NCBI GenBank assembly: GCA_903932695.1
Contig: CAIZGZ010000146.1
Coordinates: 1-6,540 of the forward strand
Length of the DNA stretch: 6,540 nucleotides
Source: an uncultured Actinomycetes bacterium
Lineage (GTDB): Bacteria > Actinomycetota > Actinomycetes > Nanopelagicales > Nanopelagicaceae
Direction of reading: 5' to 3'
Part shown: one piece after another, positions 1-5,836 of the stretch
Position numbering within the stretch: position 1 is the first letter of the stretch
Layout: each line of letters begins with the position of its first letter
Program-made: the position numbers and the translations under genes
Notes under the pieces: model-generated
The model's input: only the letters and a program-made list of their open reading frames with translations
Databases searched by the model: none
Told to the model about the DNA's origin: nothing

Positions 1-136
1 GGTTCGTGGCTACACCCGTTGCCAGCGTTGTGGTCGCCCACACGCGGTCTACCAAAAGTTCGGCATCTGCCGTATCTGCTTCCGTGAGATGGCTCACAAG
101 GGTGAGCTTCCAGGCATCACCAAGGCATCTTGGTAA
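1..136 (+). CDS. rpsN: 30S ribosomal protein S14 (uS14), zinc-binding short form, 3' end only
   Basis: This is the last 44 codons of S14, read from base 2 and ending in TAA at 134-136; the start lies outside the window. S14 is a small-subunit head protein that contacts 16S rRNA. The fragment begins VRGYTRCQRCGRPH and ends ITKASW, the classic C-terminus of the family. Two CxxC pairs are visible (fragment residues 7/10 and 23/26), which are the four zinc ligands of the short type Z, or C+, form. That form is about 61 residues long, so roughly 17 residues should be missing upstream. Its position before rpsH is the standard spc-operon order. Unusually, the next gene lies 235 nt downstream instead of being tightly packed. 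Confidence 0.97.
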   Translation, partial: VRGYTRCQRCGRPHAVYQKFGICRICFREMAHKGELPGITKASW

Positions 137-177
137 CTGGCCGGTAACAGCTTCGTAACTAGGTAATAACTAGGTAA
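132..177 (+). repeat. GGTAA iterated repeat array with a perfect 11-bp tandem duplication
   Basis: GGTAA occurs at 132-136 (overlapping the rpsN stop codon), 143-147, 162-166 and 173-177, with a near copy CGTAA at 154-158. The steps between copies are 11, 11, 8 and 11 nt. Within this, TAACTAGGTAA is duplicated exactly in tandem at 156-166 and 167-177. The array fills the space between the rpsN stop and the -10 element proposed at 175-180, so it overlaps the promoter spacer. It may be slipped-strand expansion of the rpsN 3' end or a set of phased binding sites. The sequence shows the repeats directly; any function is unknown. Confidence 0.8.
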
Positions 178-188
178 GATTGCCCGCT
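152..188 (+). promoter_or_regulatory. Probable promoter for the rpsH-map transcription unit
   Basis: A candidate -35 TTCGTA (152-157) is separated by 17 nt from a candidate -10 TAAGAT (175-180), followed by TGCCCGCT (181-188). The -10 fits the actinobacterial TAnnnT pattern, while the -35 is a poor match to TTGACA. The main support is internal: the same arrangement, with TTCGTA, the same 17-nt spacer and a nearly identical 14-nt -10/discriminator block, occurs before infA at 5800-5836. Transcription would start near 186-188, giving an rpsH leader of about 185 nt. The GC-rich discriminator fits stringently controlled ribosomal promoters, but that control is inferred. Confidence 0.6.
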
Positions 189-211
189 TGACCCGGCTTC
201 GGCCGGATCAA
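188..211 (+). other. UUCG-tetraloop hairpin at the 5' end of the rpsH leader
   Basis: Arms TTGA (188-191) and CCGGC (193-197) pair with GCCGG (202-206) and TCAA (208-211). The stem is interrupted by one C192/A207 mismatch and closed by a TTCG loop (198-201) on a C-G pair, the exceptionally stable cUUCGg configuration. There is no T-tract after it (the next bases are ATTGG), so a classical intrinsic terminator is unlikely. It would sit at the very 5' end of RNA from the proposed promoter, where it could protect the RNA or serve as a protein-binding element. If the promoter is not real, it could instead be an rpsN 3'-end structure. Confidence 0.75.
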
Positions 212-221
212 ATTGGCTAGT

Positions 222-254
222 AGTAAATAGCAGTAACTAAAAGTAAATAGCAGT
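222..254 (+). repeat. 13-bp direct repeat in the rpsH leader
   Basis: AGTAAATAGCAGT occurs exactly at 222-234 and 242-254, a 20-nt start-to-start distance (about two helical turns), with a 7-nt spacer. The repeat is AT-rich and rich in TAA/TAG triplets, so it is not coding in any useful frame. The spacer carries TAACTA (234-239), a hexamer also seen at 156-161, 167-172 and 273-278. The repeats could be paired binding sites on DNA or RNA. No known family is recognised. Confidence 0.7.
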
Positions 255-291
255 TCCCATTCGAGCAGTACATAACTACAAGCAAGGTCTG

Positions 292-336
292 ATTCACGAA
301 TAAGAGATCTCTCGGGTCTTGAATCTTATTCACGAA
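292..336 (+). repeat. Overlapping direct and inverted repeat upstream of rpsH
   Basis: ATTCACGAA is repeated exactly at 292-300 and 328-336. Overlapping it, GAATAAGA (298-305) is the exact reverse complement of TCTTATTC (324-331), giving a possible 8-bp stem with an 18-nt loop. The loop side contains a 10-bp palindrome, AGAGATCTCT (303-312), which competes for the same bases. A second 10-bp palindrome, AAACCGGTTT (340-349), follows just before the ribosome-binding region. The arrangement could form an RNA switch or a symmetrical protein site. It lies 36 nt or more from the rpsH start codon and does not directly mask the Shine-Dalgarno sequence in the simple stem. Confidence 0.65.
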
Positions 337-360
337 CAGAAACCGGTTTGAGAAAGGCCA

Positions 361-364
361 GAGG
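361..364 (+). promoter_or_regulatory. Shine-Dalgarno site that sets the rpsH start
   Basis: GAGG at 361-364 lies 7 nt before ATG 372. It supports 372 over the in-frame TTG at 348 and over the second ATG at 378. A further purine run, AGAAAGG (351-357), is too far upstream for the ATG at 372. Confidence 0.65.
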
Positions 365-371
365 CCACAGT

Positions 372-776
372 ATGACAATGACAGATCCAATCGCAGACAT
401 GCTTGCACGTCTGCGCAACGCGAACTCCGCGTACCACAACACGGTTTCAATGCCGTCGTCGTCGGTAAAAGTTCGCATTGCCGAAATTCTTAAGCAGGAG
501 GGCTTCATCGCCGGCTTCAAGGTAGAAAATACCGTTGCTGGTTTTGGTAAGACTCTCACCATTGATTTGAAGTTTGGTGCAGATCGTGAGCGTTCAATCG
601 CCGGTCTACGTCGCGTTTCAAAGCCTGGTCTTCGCGTTTATGCGAAGTCAACAGCGCTACCTAAGGTCCTTGGTGGCCTCGGCGTTGCAATCATCTCAAC
701 ATCATCTGGTCTGCTGACTGATAAGCAAGCCAACAAGCAAGGGGTAGGCGGAGAAGTTCTCGCCTACGTATGGTGA
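372..776 (+). CDS. rpsH: 30S ribosomal protein S8 (uS8)
   Basis: S8 is a primary 16S rRNA-binding protein of the 30S central domain and, in E. coli, the translational repressor of the spc operon. This copy has 134 residues, the usual length. The N-terminus MTMTDPIADMLARLRNAN is the family norm and fixes the start at ATG 372; an in-frame TTG at 348 would add eight unconserved residues. The C-terminal S8 signature is visible at about residues 104-120 (GVAIISTSSGLLTDKQA), followed by GVGGEVLAYVW, which forms the RNA-binding surface. It is the first gene after the 235-nt non-coding stretch and probably the first gene of its own transcript. Whether S8 feeds back on that leader cannot be read from the sequence. 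The gap to rplF is 8 nt. Confidence 0.98.
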   Translation: MTMTDPIADMLARLRNANSAYHNTVSMPSSSVKVRIAEILKQEGFIAGFKVENTVAGFGKTLTIDLKFGADRERSIAGLRRVSKPGLRVYAKSTALPKVLGGLGVAIISTSSGLLTDKQANKQGVGGEVLAYVW

Positions 777-784
777 TCATCTAA

Positions 785-1324
785 ATGTCACGTATCGGTC
801 GTTCACCCATCACAATTCCTGCGGGAGTTGAAGTTAACATTTCTGGTCAGGAAGTTGCGGTAAAGGGACCTAAGGGTTCACTTTCACACACACTTGCTGG
901 TCCAATCTCGATCACAAAGGAAGAGTCAACGCTCGTCATCGCACGTCCAGATGACAGCCGTACAGCTCGTTCACTCCATGGTCTCTCACGTACCTTGGTT
1001 GCTAACATGGTTGAAGGCGTCACCAATGGTTACTCAAAGACAATCAACATCGTTGGTGTCGGTTACAAGGTAACCGAAAAGGGTCAAGATCTTGAGTTCG
1101 CTCTTGGTTACTCCCACGCGGTTCCATTCAAGGCGCCAGCAGGAATCACCTTCAAAGTTGAGTCTGCAACCAAGCTCTCTGTCAGCGGTATCGACAAGCA
1201 ACTCGTCGGTGAAGTAGCTGCGAAGATTCAGAAGCTTCGTAAGGCTGATCCATACAAGGGTAAGGGTCTGCATCTAGAAGGCGCGAAGATTCGCCGTAAG
1301 CAAGGAAAGACAGGTAAGAAGTAA
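785..1324 (+). CDS. rplF: 50S ribosomal protein L6 (uL6)
   Basis: L6 binds 23S rRNA near the factor-binding site at the base of the L7/L12 stalk. The product has 179 residues, normal for bacteria, and begins MSRIGRSPITIPAGVEV. It should comprise two similar alpha/beta domains (about 1-82 and 83-179). The bacterial L6 signature is clear at residues 151-162 (LRKADPYKGKGL), followed by a basic C-terminal tail, RRKQGKTGKK. The ATG lies 8 nt after the rpsH stop with no clear Shine-Dalgarno sequence (preceding bases TCATCTAA), so coupled translation from rpsH is likely. Its stop overlaps the rplR start as TAATG. Confidence 0.98.
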   Translation: MSRIGRSPITIPAGVEVNISGQEVAVKGPKGSLSHTLAGPISITKEESTLVIARPDDSRTARSLHGLSRTLVANMVEGVTNGYSKTINIVGVGYKVTEKGQDLEFALGYSHAVPFKAPAGITFKVESATKLSVSGIDKQLVGEVAAKIQKLRKADPYKGKGLHLEGAKIRRKQGKTGKK

Positions 1325-1701
1325 TGGCTATCGGTGTAAAAGTTGTTAAAGGCTCGGCACAGAATGCCCGCCGTCGTCGCCACTTCCGTGTCCGCAAGCG
1401 TGTAGTCGGTTCTGCCGAGCGTCCACGTCTTGTCGTCTCACGTTCATCACGTCACCTTGTTGCTCAGATCGTTGATGATTCAATCGGTCAGACACTTGCA
1501 TCTGCATCGACCCTTGAGAGCGCACTGCGCGATTCAAAGGCTGATAAGACTGCCAAGGCTCGCATCGTAGGTACTGAACTTGCAAAGCGCGCAACTGAAA
1601 AGGGAATCTCTGCAGTGGTCTTCGATCGCGGTGGAAATAAGTACACCGGACGCATCGCAGCGCTAGCTGATGCTGCTCGTGAGAATGGATTGGACTTCTA
1701 A
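1324..1701 (+). CDS. rplR: 50S ribosomal protein L18 (uL18)
   Basis: L18 binds 5S rRNA and, with L5, attaches it to the 50S central protuberance. The product has 125 residues. The basic N-terminal segment, with ARRRRHFRVRKRV at about residues 15-27, is the 5S rRNA-binding tail. The core motif RPRLVVSRSSRH and the C-terminal FDRGGNKYTGRIAALADAAR are family hallmarks. The start is fixed by a TAATG overlap with rplF at 1322-1326. The stop overlaps the rpsE start in the same way, so translation is probably coupled in both directions. No odd features. Confidence 0.98.
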   Translation: MAIGVKVVKGSAQNARRRRHFRVRKRVVGSAERPRLVVSRSSRHLVAQIVDDSIGQTLASASTLESALRDSKADKTAKARIVGTELAKRATEKGISAVVFDRGGNKYTGRIAALADAARENGLDF

Positions 1702-2333
1702 TGGCTACTCCTCCAGCAAACACAACCGCGGGAGATCGCGGTCCTCGTTCAGCAGGCGGCAACGCAGGCGGTAACGATCGTCGTCGTGGTCGTGACGGAG
1801 CTCCTGAAAAAGAGAAGTCTCCCTACACAGAGCGCGTTGTCTTCATTAACCGTGTAGCAAAGGTTGTCAAGGGTGGACGTCGTTTCTCCTTCACAGCTCT
1901 TGTTGTTGTCGGTGACGGAAAAGGCACTGTTGGTATCGGATACGGCAAGGCGAAGGAAGTTCCACAAGCCATCGCTAAGGCTGTCGAAGATGCTAAGAAG
2001 CAGTTCTTCAAGGTCCCACTTTTGAACGGAACAATTCCTCACCCAGTTCAGGGTGAAGCTGCAGCCGGCGTTGTTCTTCTTCGCCCTGCATCACCTGGTA
2101 CAGGAGTTATCGCTGGCGGTCCAGTACGTGCAGTACTTGAGTGCGTAGGTATCAGCGATGTTCTTACCAAGTCTCTCGGATCTAATAACCCCATCAACAT
2201 GGTTCACGCCACCGCAGCAGCTCTTAAGATGTTGGAGAACCCAACAGCTATTGCAGCTCGTCGTGGTCTGGCTTTGGAAGATGTCGCACCTGCAGCAATT
2301 GCTCGTGCCGTAGCAGCATCGGTTGGTGCCTAA
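1701..2333 (+). CDS. rpsE: 30S ribosomal protein S5 (uS5) with actinobacterial N-terminal extension
   Basis: S5 sits at the mRNA entry side of the 30S subunit and affects decoding accuracy and helicase activity. The product has 210 residues, longer than the roughly 165 of E. coli S5. The excess is a low-complexity Gly/Asn/Arg/Pro-rich N-terminus (about residues 1-40), a feature typical of actinobacterial S5. The conserved part starts near YTERVVFINRVAKVVKGGRRFSF, the double-stranded RNA-binding domain with its basic loop, followed by VGDGKGTVGIGYGKAKEVP. The C-terminal domain contains PASPGTGVIAGGPVRAVLE and GISDVLTKSLGSNNPIN. The ATG overlaps the rplR stop (TAATG, 1699-1703) and the stop overlaps the rpmD start. 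Confidence 0.98.
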   Translation: MATPPANTTAGDRGPRSAGGNAGGNDRRRGRDGAPEKEKSPYTERVVFINRVAKVVKGGRRFSFTALVVVGDGKGTVGIGYGKAKEVPQAIAKAVEDAKKQFFKVPLLNGTIPHPVQGEAAAGVVLLRPASPGTGVIAGGPVRAVLECVGISDVLTKSLGSNNPINMVHATAAALKMLENPTAIAARRGLALEDVAPAAIARAVAASVGA

Positions 2334-2515
2334 TGCCTCGTCTAAAAGTTACTCAACTTCGTTCCAAGGTTGGTGCTCGTCCAGAGCATCGCGAGACCTT
2401 GCGTTCACTCGGTTTAAAGCGAATCGGTGATGTCGTCGTCAAGGAAGATCGTCCAGAGATTCGTGGAATGGTCGTCGCTGTACGTCACATGATCACCGTT
2501 GAGGAGGTCGAATAA
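2333..2515 (+). CDS. rpmD: 50S ribosomal protein L30 (uL30)
   Basis: L30 is a small 23S rRNA-binding protein of the large subunit. The product has 60 residues, the standard bacterial length. It reads MPRLKVTQLRSKVG, then HRETLRSLGLKRIGDVV, the L30 signature, and ends GMVVAVRHMITVEEVE. The start overlaps the rpsE stop as TAATG (2331-2335). The last codons contain GAGGAGGT (2501-2508), a strong Shine-Dalgarno sequence for rplO lying inside the rpmD coding region. Confidence 0.97.
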   Translation: MPRLKVTQLRSKVGARPEHRETLRSLGLKRIGDVVVKEDRPEIRGMVVAVRHMITVEEVE

Positions 2516-2517
2516 AA

Positions 2518-2958
2518 ATGGTACTCAAGGTTCATCATCTACGTCCGGCTCCGGGCGCAAAGAAGGCGCGTACTCGTAAGGGTCGCGGTGAAGCCTCAAA
2601 GGGTAAGACTGCTGGTCGTGGTGGCAAGGGAACACGTGCTCGTAACGTTGTTCGTGCCGGCTTCGAAGGTGGTCAGCTTCCTCTCGTCATGCGTCTTCCA
2701 AAGCTCCGTGGTTTCAAAAACCCTGAGCGTGTGGAGTACCAGCCAGTGAATGTCTCAACCATCAACGCTCTCTATCCAAAGGGTGGAAACGTTACCGTTG
2801 AAGATCTCATTGCAAAGGGTGCAGTCCGCGATGGCTACCCAATCAAGGTCCTTGGAAACGGCGAAATCTCCGTCAAGGTTAACGTTGTGGTTCACGCATT
2901 CTCATCATCAGCATCTGAGAAGATCGCTGCTGCTGGCGGAAGCGTTACCAAGCTTTAA
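2518..2958 (+). CDS. rplO: 50S ribosomal protein L15 (uL15)
   Basis: L15 binds 23S rRNA and acts in late 50S assembly. The product has 146 residues, the normal length. The N-terminal third is a Gly/Arg/Lys-rich extended tail (KGRGEASKGKTAGRGGKGTR) that threads into rRNA. It is followed by GFEGGQLPLVMRLPKLRGFKN, the conserved L15 core entry. The C-terminus has the signature VVVHAFSSSASEKIAAAGGSV. The ATG is only 2 nt after the rpmD stop and is served by GAGGAGGT (2501-2508) within rpmD. A 46-nt gap separates it from secY. Confidence 0.98.
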   Translation: MVLKVHHLRPAPGAKKARTRKGRGEASKGKTAGRGGKGTRARNVVRAGFEGGQLPLVMRLPKLRGFKNPERVEYQPVNVSTINALYPKGGNVTVEDLIAKGAVRDGYPIKVLGNGEISVKVNVVVHAFSSSASEKIAAAGGSVTKL

Positions 2959-3004
2959 TACGAGCTATCACCCGAGATATTGAAGAATTAGAAGGAGAAG
3001 TTAG

Positions 3005-4300
3005 ATGCTTTCAGCGTTTGGTAAGGCTTTTAAGACGCCAGATCTTCGCGTAAAGATTTACTTCACCTTGGCCATCATGGCCCTCTTCCGTTTCGGATCG
3101 ATCGTTCCAACACCAGGTGTTTCCTATAAGAACGTCCAGAGCTGTCTGAATCAGACTAGCTCTGGCGGTCTTTTTGGTCTCATCAACCTCTTTAGTGGTG
3201 GCGCGCTTCTTCACTTGTCAGTCTTCGCACTTGGCATCATGCCGTACATCACCAGCTCTATCATCATTCAATTGCTCACCGTTGTTATCCCTCGTTTCGA
3301 AACTTTGAAGCAAGAGGGTCAATCAGGAAATGCAACTCTTACTCAGTACACACGTTATTTGACCGTTGGTCTTGCAATCTTGCAATCAACTGGCTTGATC
3401 GCGGTTGCTCGCTCAACCGGTCGCCTCTTTAGCGGATGTACTCTGCCAATTGTTCCGAACTCTTCGTGGACCCGTATCGTCACCATGGTTTTGGTGATGA
3501 CCGCTGGTACTGCAGTAATCATGTGGCTTGGTGAATTGATCACCGATCGTGGTGTTGGTAACGGAATGTCGATTTTGATCTTTACATCGATCGCATCTGG
3601 CTTCCCAACTCAGCTCTGGTCAATCAAGCAGCAGAAGGGTTGGTTCCCATTTTCCTTCGTGATGGCAGTTGGAATCTTGACCGTGGCTGCGGTTGTCTTC
3701 GTGGAACAGGCGCAACGCCGTATCCCAGTTCAGTATGCAAAGCGCCAAGTTGGTCGCCAGTCATACGGCGGAACTTCAACATATATTCCGATCAAGGTGA
3801 ACCAAGCTGGCGTTATCCCAGTAATTTTCGCCTCGTCACTTCTCTACATCCCATCATTGATCGTTAACTTCTCGGGTTCAACCGCGAAGTGGGCGGTCTG
3901 GGTTCAACAGAATTTGGTGAAGGGCGATCACCCTATTTACATCGTCTCTTACGCACTTCTCATTATCTTCTTCACCTACTTCTATGTTGCGATTACCTTC
4001 AACCCAGATGAGGTTGCAGATAATATGAAGCAGTACGGTGGTTTCATCCCAGGTATTCGTGCGGGCAAGCCAACATCGCAATATCTGCAATATGTACTCT
4101 CTCGCATCACAGCCCCTGGCTCGCTCTACCTTGCATTTGTCGCGATCATTCCGATTATCGCTCTGATCTTGTTCCAGGCATCAACCAACTTCCCATTTGG
4201 TGGTACCGCGATCTTGATCGTTGTTGGTGTTGGACTTGATACCGCAAAGCAGATTGAAAGCCAGCTCCAGCAGCGTTCATATGAAGGCTTCCTTCGCTAA
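3005..4300 (+). CDS. secY: Preprotein translocase subunit SecY
   Basis: SecY is the channel subunit of the SecYEG translocon in the cytoplasmic membrane, which exports or inserts proteins with SecA or the ribosome. The product has 431 residues, full length, with about ten hydrophobic membrane segments. The first is near residues 18-37. A plug region lies around 54-66 (GGLFGLINLFSGG). SecY signature 1 is at 77-91 (GIMPYITSSIIIQLL) and signature 2 at about 174-191 (WLGELITDRGVGNGMSIL). The cytosolic loop with RRIPVQYAKRQVGR (238-251) is the SecA/ribosome contact loop. The last segments are near 367-412, followed by a short tail ending EGFLR. The start has a good Shine-Dalgarno sequence, GAAGGAG (2991-2997), 7 nt before ATG. 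The stop overlaps adk as TAATG. Placement after rplO is the conserved spc-operon position. Confidence 0.98.
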   Translation: MLSAFGKAFKTPDLRVKIYFTLAIMALFRFGSIVPTPGVSYKNVQSCLNQTSSGGLFGLINLFSGGALLHLSVFALGIMPYITSSIIIQLLTVVIPRFETLKQEGQSGNATLTQYTRYLTVGLAILQSTGLIAVARSTGRLFSGCTLPIVPNSSWTRIVTMVLVMTAGTAVIMWLGELITDRGVGNGMSILIFTSIASGFPTQLWSIKQQKGWFPFSFVMAVGILTVAAVVFVEQAQRRIPVQYAKRQVGRQSYGGTSTYIPIKVNQAGVIPVIFASSLLYIPSLIVNFSGSTAKWAVWVQQNLVKGDHPIYIVSYALLIIFFTYFYVAITFNPDEVADNMKQYGGFIPGIRAGKPTSQYLQYVLSRITAPGSLYLAFVAIIPIIALILFQASTNFPFGGTAILIVVGVGLDTAKQIESQLQQRSYEGFLR

Positions 4301-4950
4301 TGCGCTTAATCCTGGTCGGTCCACCAGGTGCAGGTAAGGGAACTCAAGCTGTTCATCTCGCTGCGCACTATGCGATCCCTCATATCTCAACGGGCGATAT
4401 CTTTCGTGCAAACATCAAGGGTGAGACCGAACTCGGCAAACTCGCAAAGTCCTATATGGATGCTGGAAATCTCGTCCCAGATTCAGTGACGAACGAGATG
4501 GTCAAAGATCGCCTCTCAAACCCGGCGTTCGGCGATACCGGTAATGGATTTCTACTCGATGGCTACCCACGCAATATCGATCAAGCAGAGTTTCTCGCAA
4601 GCGTTCTCAATGAACTCGGCACACCGCTTGATGCCGTACTCGAACTAGAGATTGAAAGCGCAGAGATCGTTACTCGACTCTCAGGCCGTCGGACCTGCCG
4701 AGGTTGTGGTACGAGCTTCCATATTATTTTTGAAAAGCCAGCCGTCGATGGCATCTGCGACAAATGTGGTGGCGAGCTCTACCAACGCGAAGACGATAAA
4801 GAAGAGGTGGTAGCTAACCGCCTGAACGTCTACTCCGAGCAGACCGCACCGATCATTGGCTATTACCGCAGCGCAGGTCTCCTCAAGGTGATTAGCGCAC
4901 TCGGCGAAGTCTCTGAGATCTCTGCACGCGCAATCTCCACCCTCGGGTAG
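4300..4950 (+). CDS. adk: Adenylate kinase with a four-cysteine (zinc-type) LID
   Basis: Adenylate kinase interconverts ATP + AMP and 2 ADP in the cytosol. The product has 216 residues, the long form. The P-loop GPPGAGKGT is at residues 7-15. The NMP-binding region has STGDIFR (30-36) with the conserved Arg36, and DGYPRN is at 87-92. The LID has C133xxC136 and C153xxC156, a complete set for structural zinc, followed by YQREDD (161-166). Many bacteria have a LID without cysteines, so zinc binding here is a prediction from motif spacing. The gene starts inside the secY stop (TAATG, 4298-4302) and has no separate strong Shine-Dalgarno sequence, suggesting coupling to secY. Confidence 0.98.
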   Translation: MRLILVGPPGAGKGTQAVHLAAHYAIPHISTGDIFRANIKGETELGKLAKSYMDAGNLVPDSVTNEMVKDRLSNPAFGDTGNGFLLDGYPRNIDQAEFLASVLNELGTPLDAVLELEIESAEIVTRLSGRRTCRGCGTSFHIIFEKPAVDGICDKCGGELYQREDDKEEVVANRLNVYSEQTAPIIGYYRSAGLLKVISALGEVSEISARAISTLG

Positions 4951-4964
4951 TTGGCTCGAGCGAC

Positions 4965-5777
4965 GTGAATATTCAATATAAGACTCTCGATCAACTGAAG
5001 TTGATGAGAAAGGCCGGCCTGGTCGTAGGTCAGGCGTTAGAGATCATGCGCGCTGCAGTTGCGCCGGGCGTGACTTCACTCGATCTCGATGCAATCGCTG
5101 CAGATTTTCTCAAGAAGAATAACGCGACGCCTTCATTCCTGAACTATCACGGCTATCCCAACGTCATCTGCGCCTCGGTCAACCAAGAGGTAGTCCACGG
5201 CATCCCTAATGAACGCCCTATGGTCGAAGGCGATGTTATGTCCATTGACTTTGGCGCTATCGTCGAAGGCTGGCATGGTGATTCAGCTATTTCGGTAGGG
5301 GTAGGCGCGATCTCGCCAGAGAATCAGAAGATGATGGATGTCTGCGAAGAATCGATGTGGCGGGGGATTGCGGCAGCTAAGGTTGGCGGGCATCTGACCG
5401 ATCTCTCCTATGCGATCGAGCAGTACATCATCTCCCAGGGAAAATATGGAATTTTGCGCGAGTATGGCGGCCATGGCATCGGAACCGAGATGCATCAAGA
5501 GCCTCATCTGCTCAACTACGGCCCAGCCGGCATGGGGCCTGAGCTCAAGCCCGGGCTAGCGCTCGCGGTCGAACCGATGATTACCCGTGGCACCGAGAAG
5601 ATGCGCGTTCTCTCCGATGAGTGGACCGTCGTCACCGGGGATGGCTCCTATGCCGCCCATTTTGAGCACTCCTTTGCCCTTCTTCCCGATGGTAAGCCAT
5701 TTGTCCTCACCGCCTTGGATGGTGGCCGGGCTCGGCTTGGCGCTCTCGGGGTAGAGATCTCCGACCTGCTCAGCTAG
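4965..5777 (+). CDS. map: Methionine aminopeptidase, type I
   Basis: This enzyme removes the N-terminal methionine from nascent proteins as they leave the ribosome. The product has 270 residues. The five dinuclear-metal ligands of the pita-bread fold are all present: Asp95 (SIDFG), Asp106 (HGDSA), His170 (GGHGIG), Glu203 (VEPM) and Glu234 (FEHS). The substrate-site histidines are His78 (VVHGIP) and His177 (TEMHQEPH). The GTG start at 4965 is chosen because the family's usual N-terminal block follows at once (IQYKTLDQLKLMRKAGLVV); the next in-frame ATG would cut into it. Only a weak purine stretch (CGAGCGAC) precedes the GTG. There is no long N-terminal zinc-finger or SH3-binding extension. 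The gene lies 14 nt after adk and ends a run of closely packed genes. Confidence 0.97.
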   Translation: MNIQYKTLDQLKLMRKAGLVVGQALEIMRAAVAPGVTSLDLDAIAADFLKKNNATPSFLNYHGYPNVICASVNQEVVHGIPNERPMVEGDVMSIDFGAIVEGWHGDSAISVGVGAISPENQKMMDVCEESMWRGIAAAKVGGHLTDLSYAIEQYIISQGKYGILREYGGHGIGTEMHQEPHLLNYGPAGMGPELKPGLALAVEPMITRGTEKMRVLSDEWTVVTGDGSYAAHFEHSFALLPDGKPFVLTALDGGRARLGALGVEISDLLS

Positions 5778-5799
5778 GGCGGCCCTTAACTGGGCGGAT

Positions 5800-5836
5800 T
5801 TCGTATTTTGAGCCTTTCACCTTAGGATTGCCCTCT
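5800..5836 (+). promoter_or_regulatory. Probable promoter for infA-rpmJ and possibly the alpha-operon genes
   Basis: A candidate -35 TTCGTA (5800-5805), a 17-nt spacer and the -10 TAGGAT (5823-5828) are followed by TGCCCTCT (5829-5836). TAGGAT is a good actinobacterial -10, while the -35 is weak against TTGACA. The same element precedes rpsH (152-188): identical -35, identical spacing, and 12 of 14 bases identical from the -10 through the discriminator. The expected start near 5834-5837 leaves a leader of about 60 nt before the infA TTG and places a hairpin at the RNA 5' end. Confidence 0.65.

Noticed and set aside
188..216. TTGACC at 188-193 as a -35 element
   Set aside because: No TAnnnT lies at a suitable distance (211-216 is AATTGG), and these bases form the arm of a strong hairpin.
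222..336. Repeats in the rpsH leader as a CRISPR array or mobile-element ends
   Set aside because: Repeats are 9-13 nt with two copies each, no regular spacers, no transposase and no target-site duplication flanking a mobile unit.
348..371. In-frame TTG start for rpsH eight codons upstream of ATG 372
   Set aside because: It adds residues not seen in S8, and GAGG at 361-364 fits ATG 372, which gives the canonical MTMTDPIAD start.
217..562. Minus-strand open frames over the rpsH leader and rpsH
   Set aside because: They are antisense to a conserved gene or repeat-rich leader, with no recognisable protein features.
2750..2983. Open frame in a second + frame across the rplO end
   Set aside because: It overlaps the well-supported L15 gene, has no family resemblance and no Shine-Dalgarno sequence; it is a shadow frame.
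5780..5810. Possible intrinsic terminator after map (GCCC 5782-5785 with GGGC 5792-5795, then TATTTT)
   Set aside because: The stem is only 4 bp and the T-rich stretch is about 8 nt away, overlapping the proposed -35; too weak to call.
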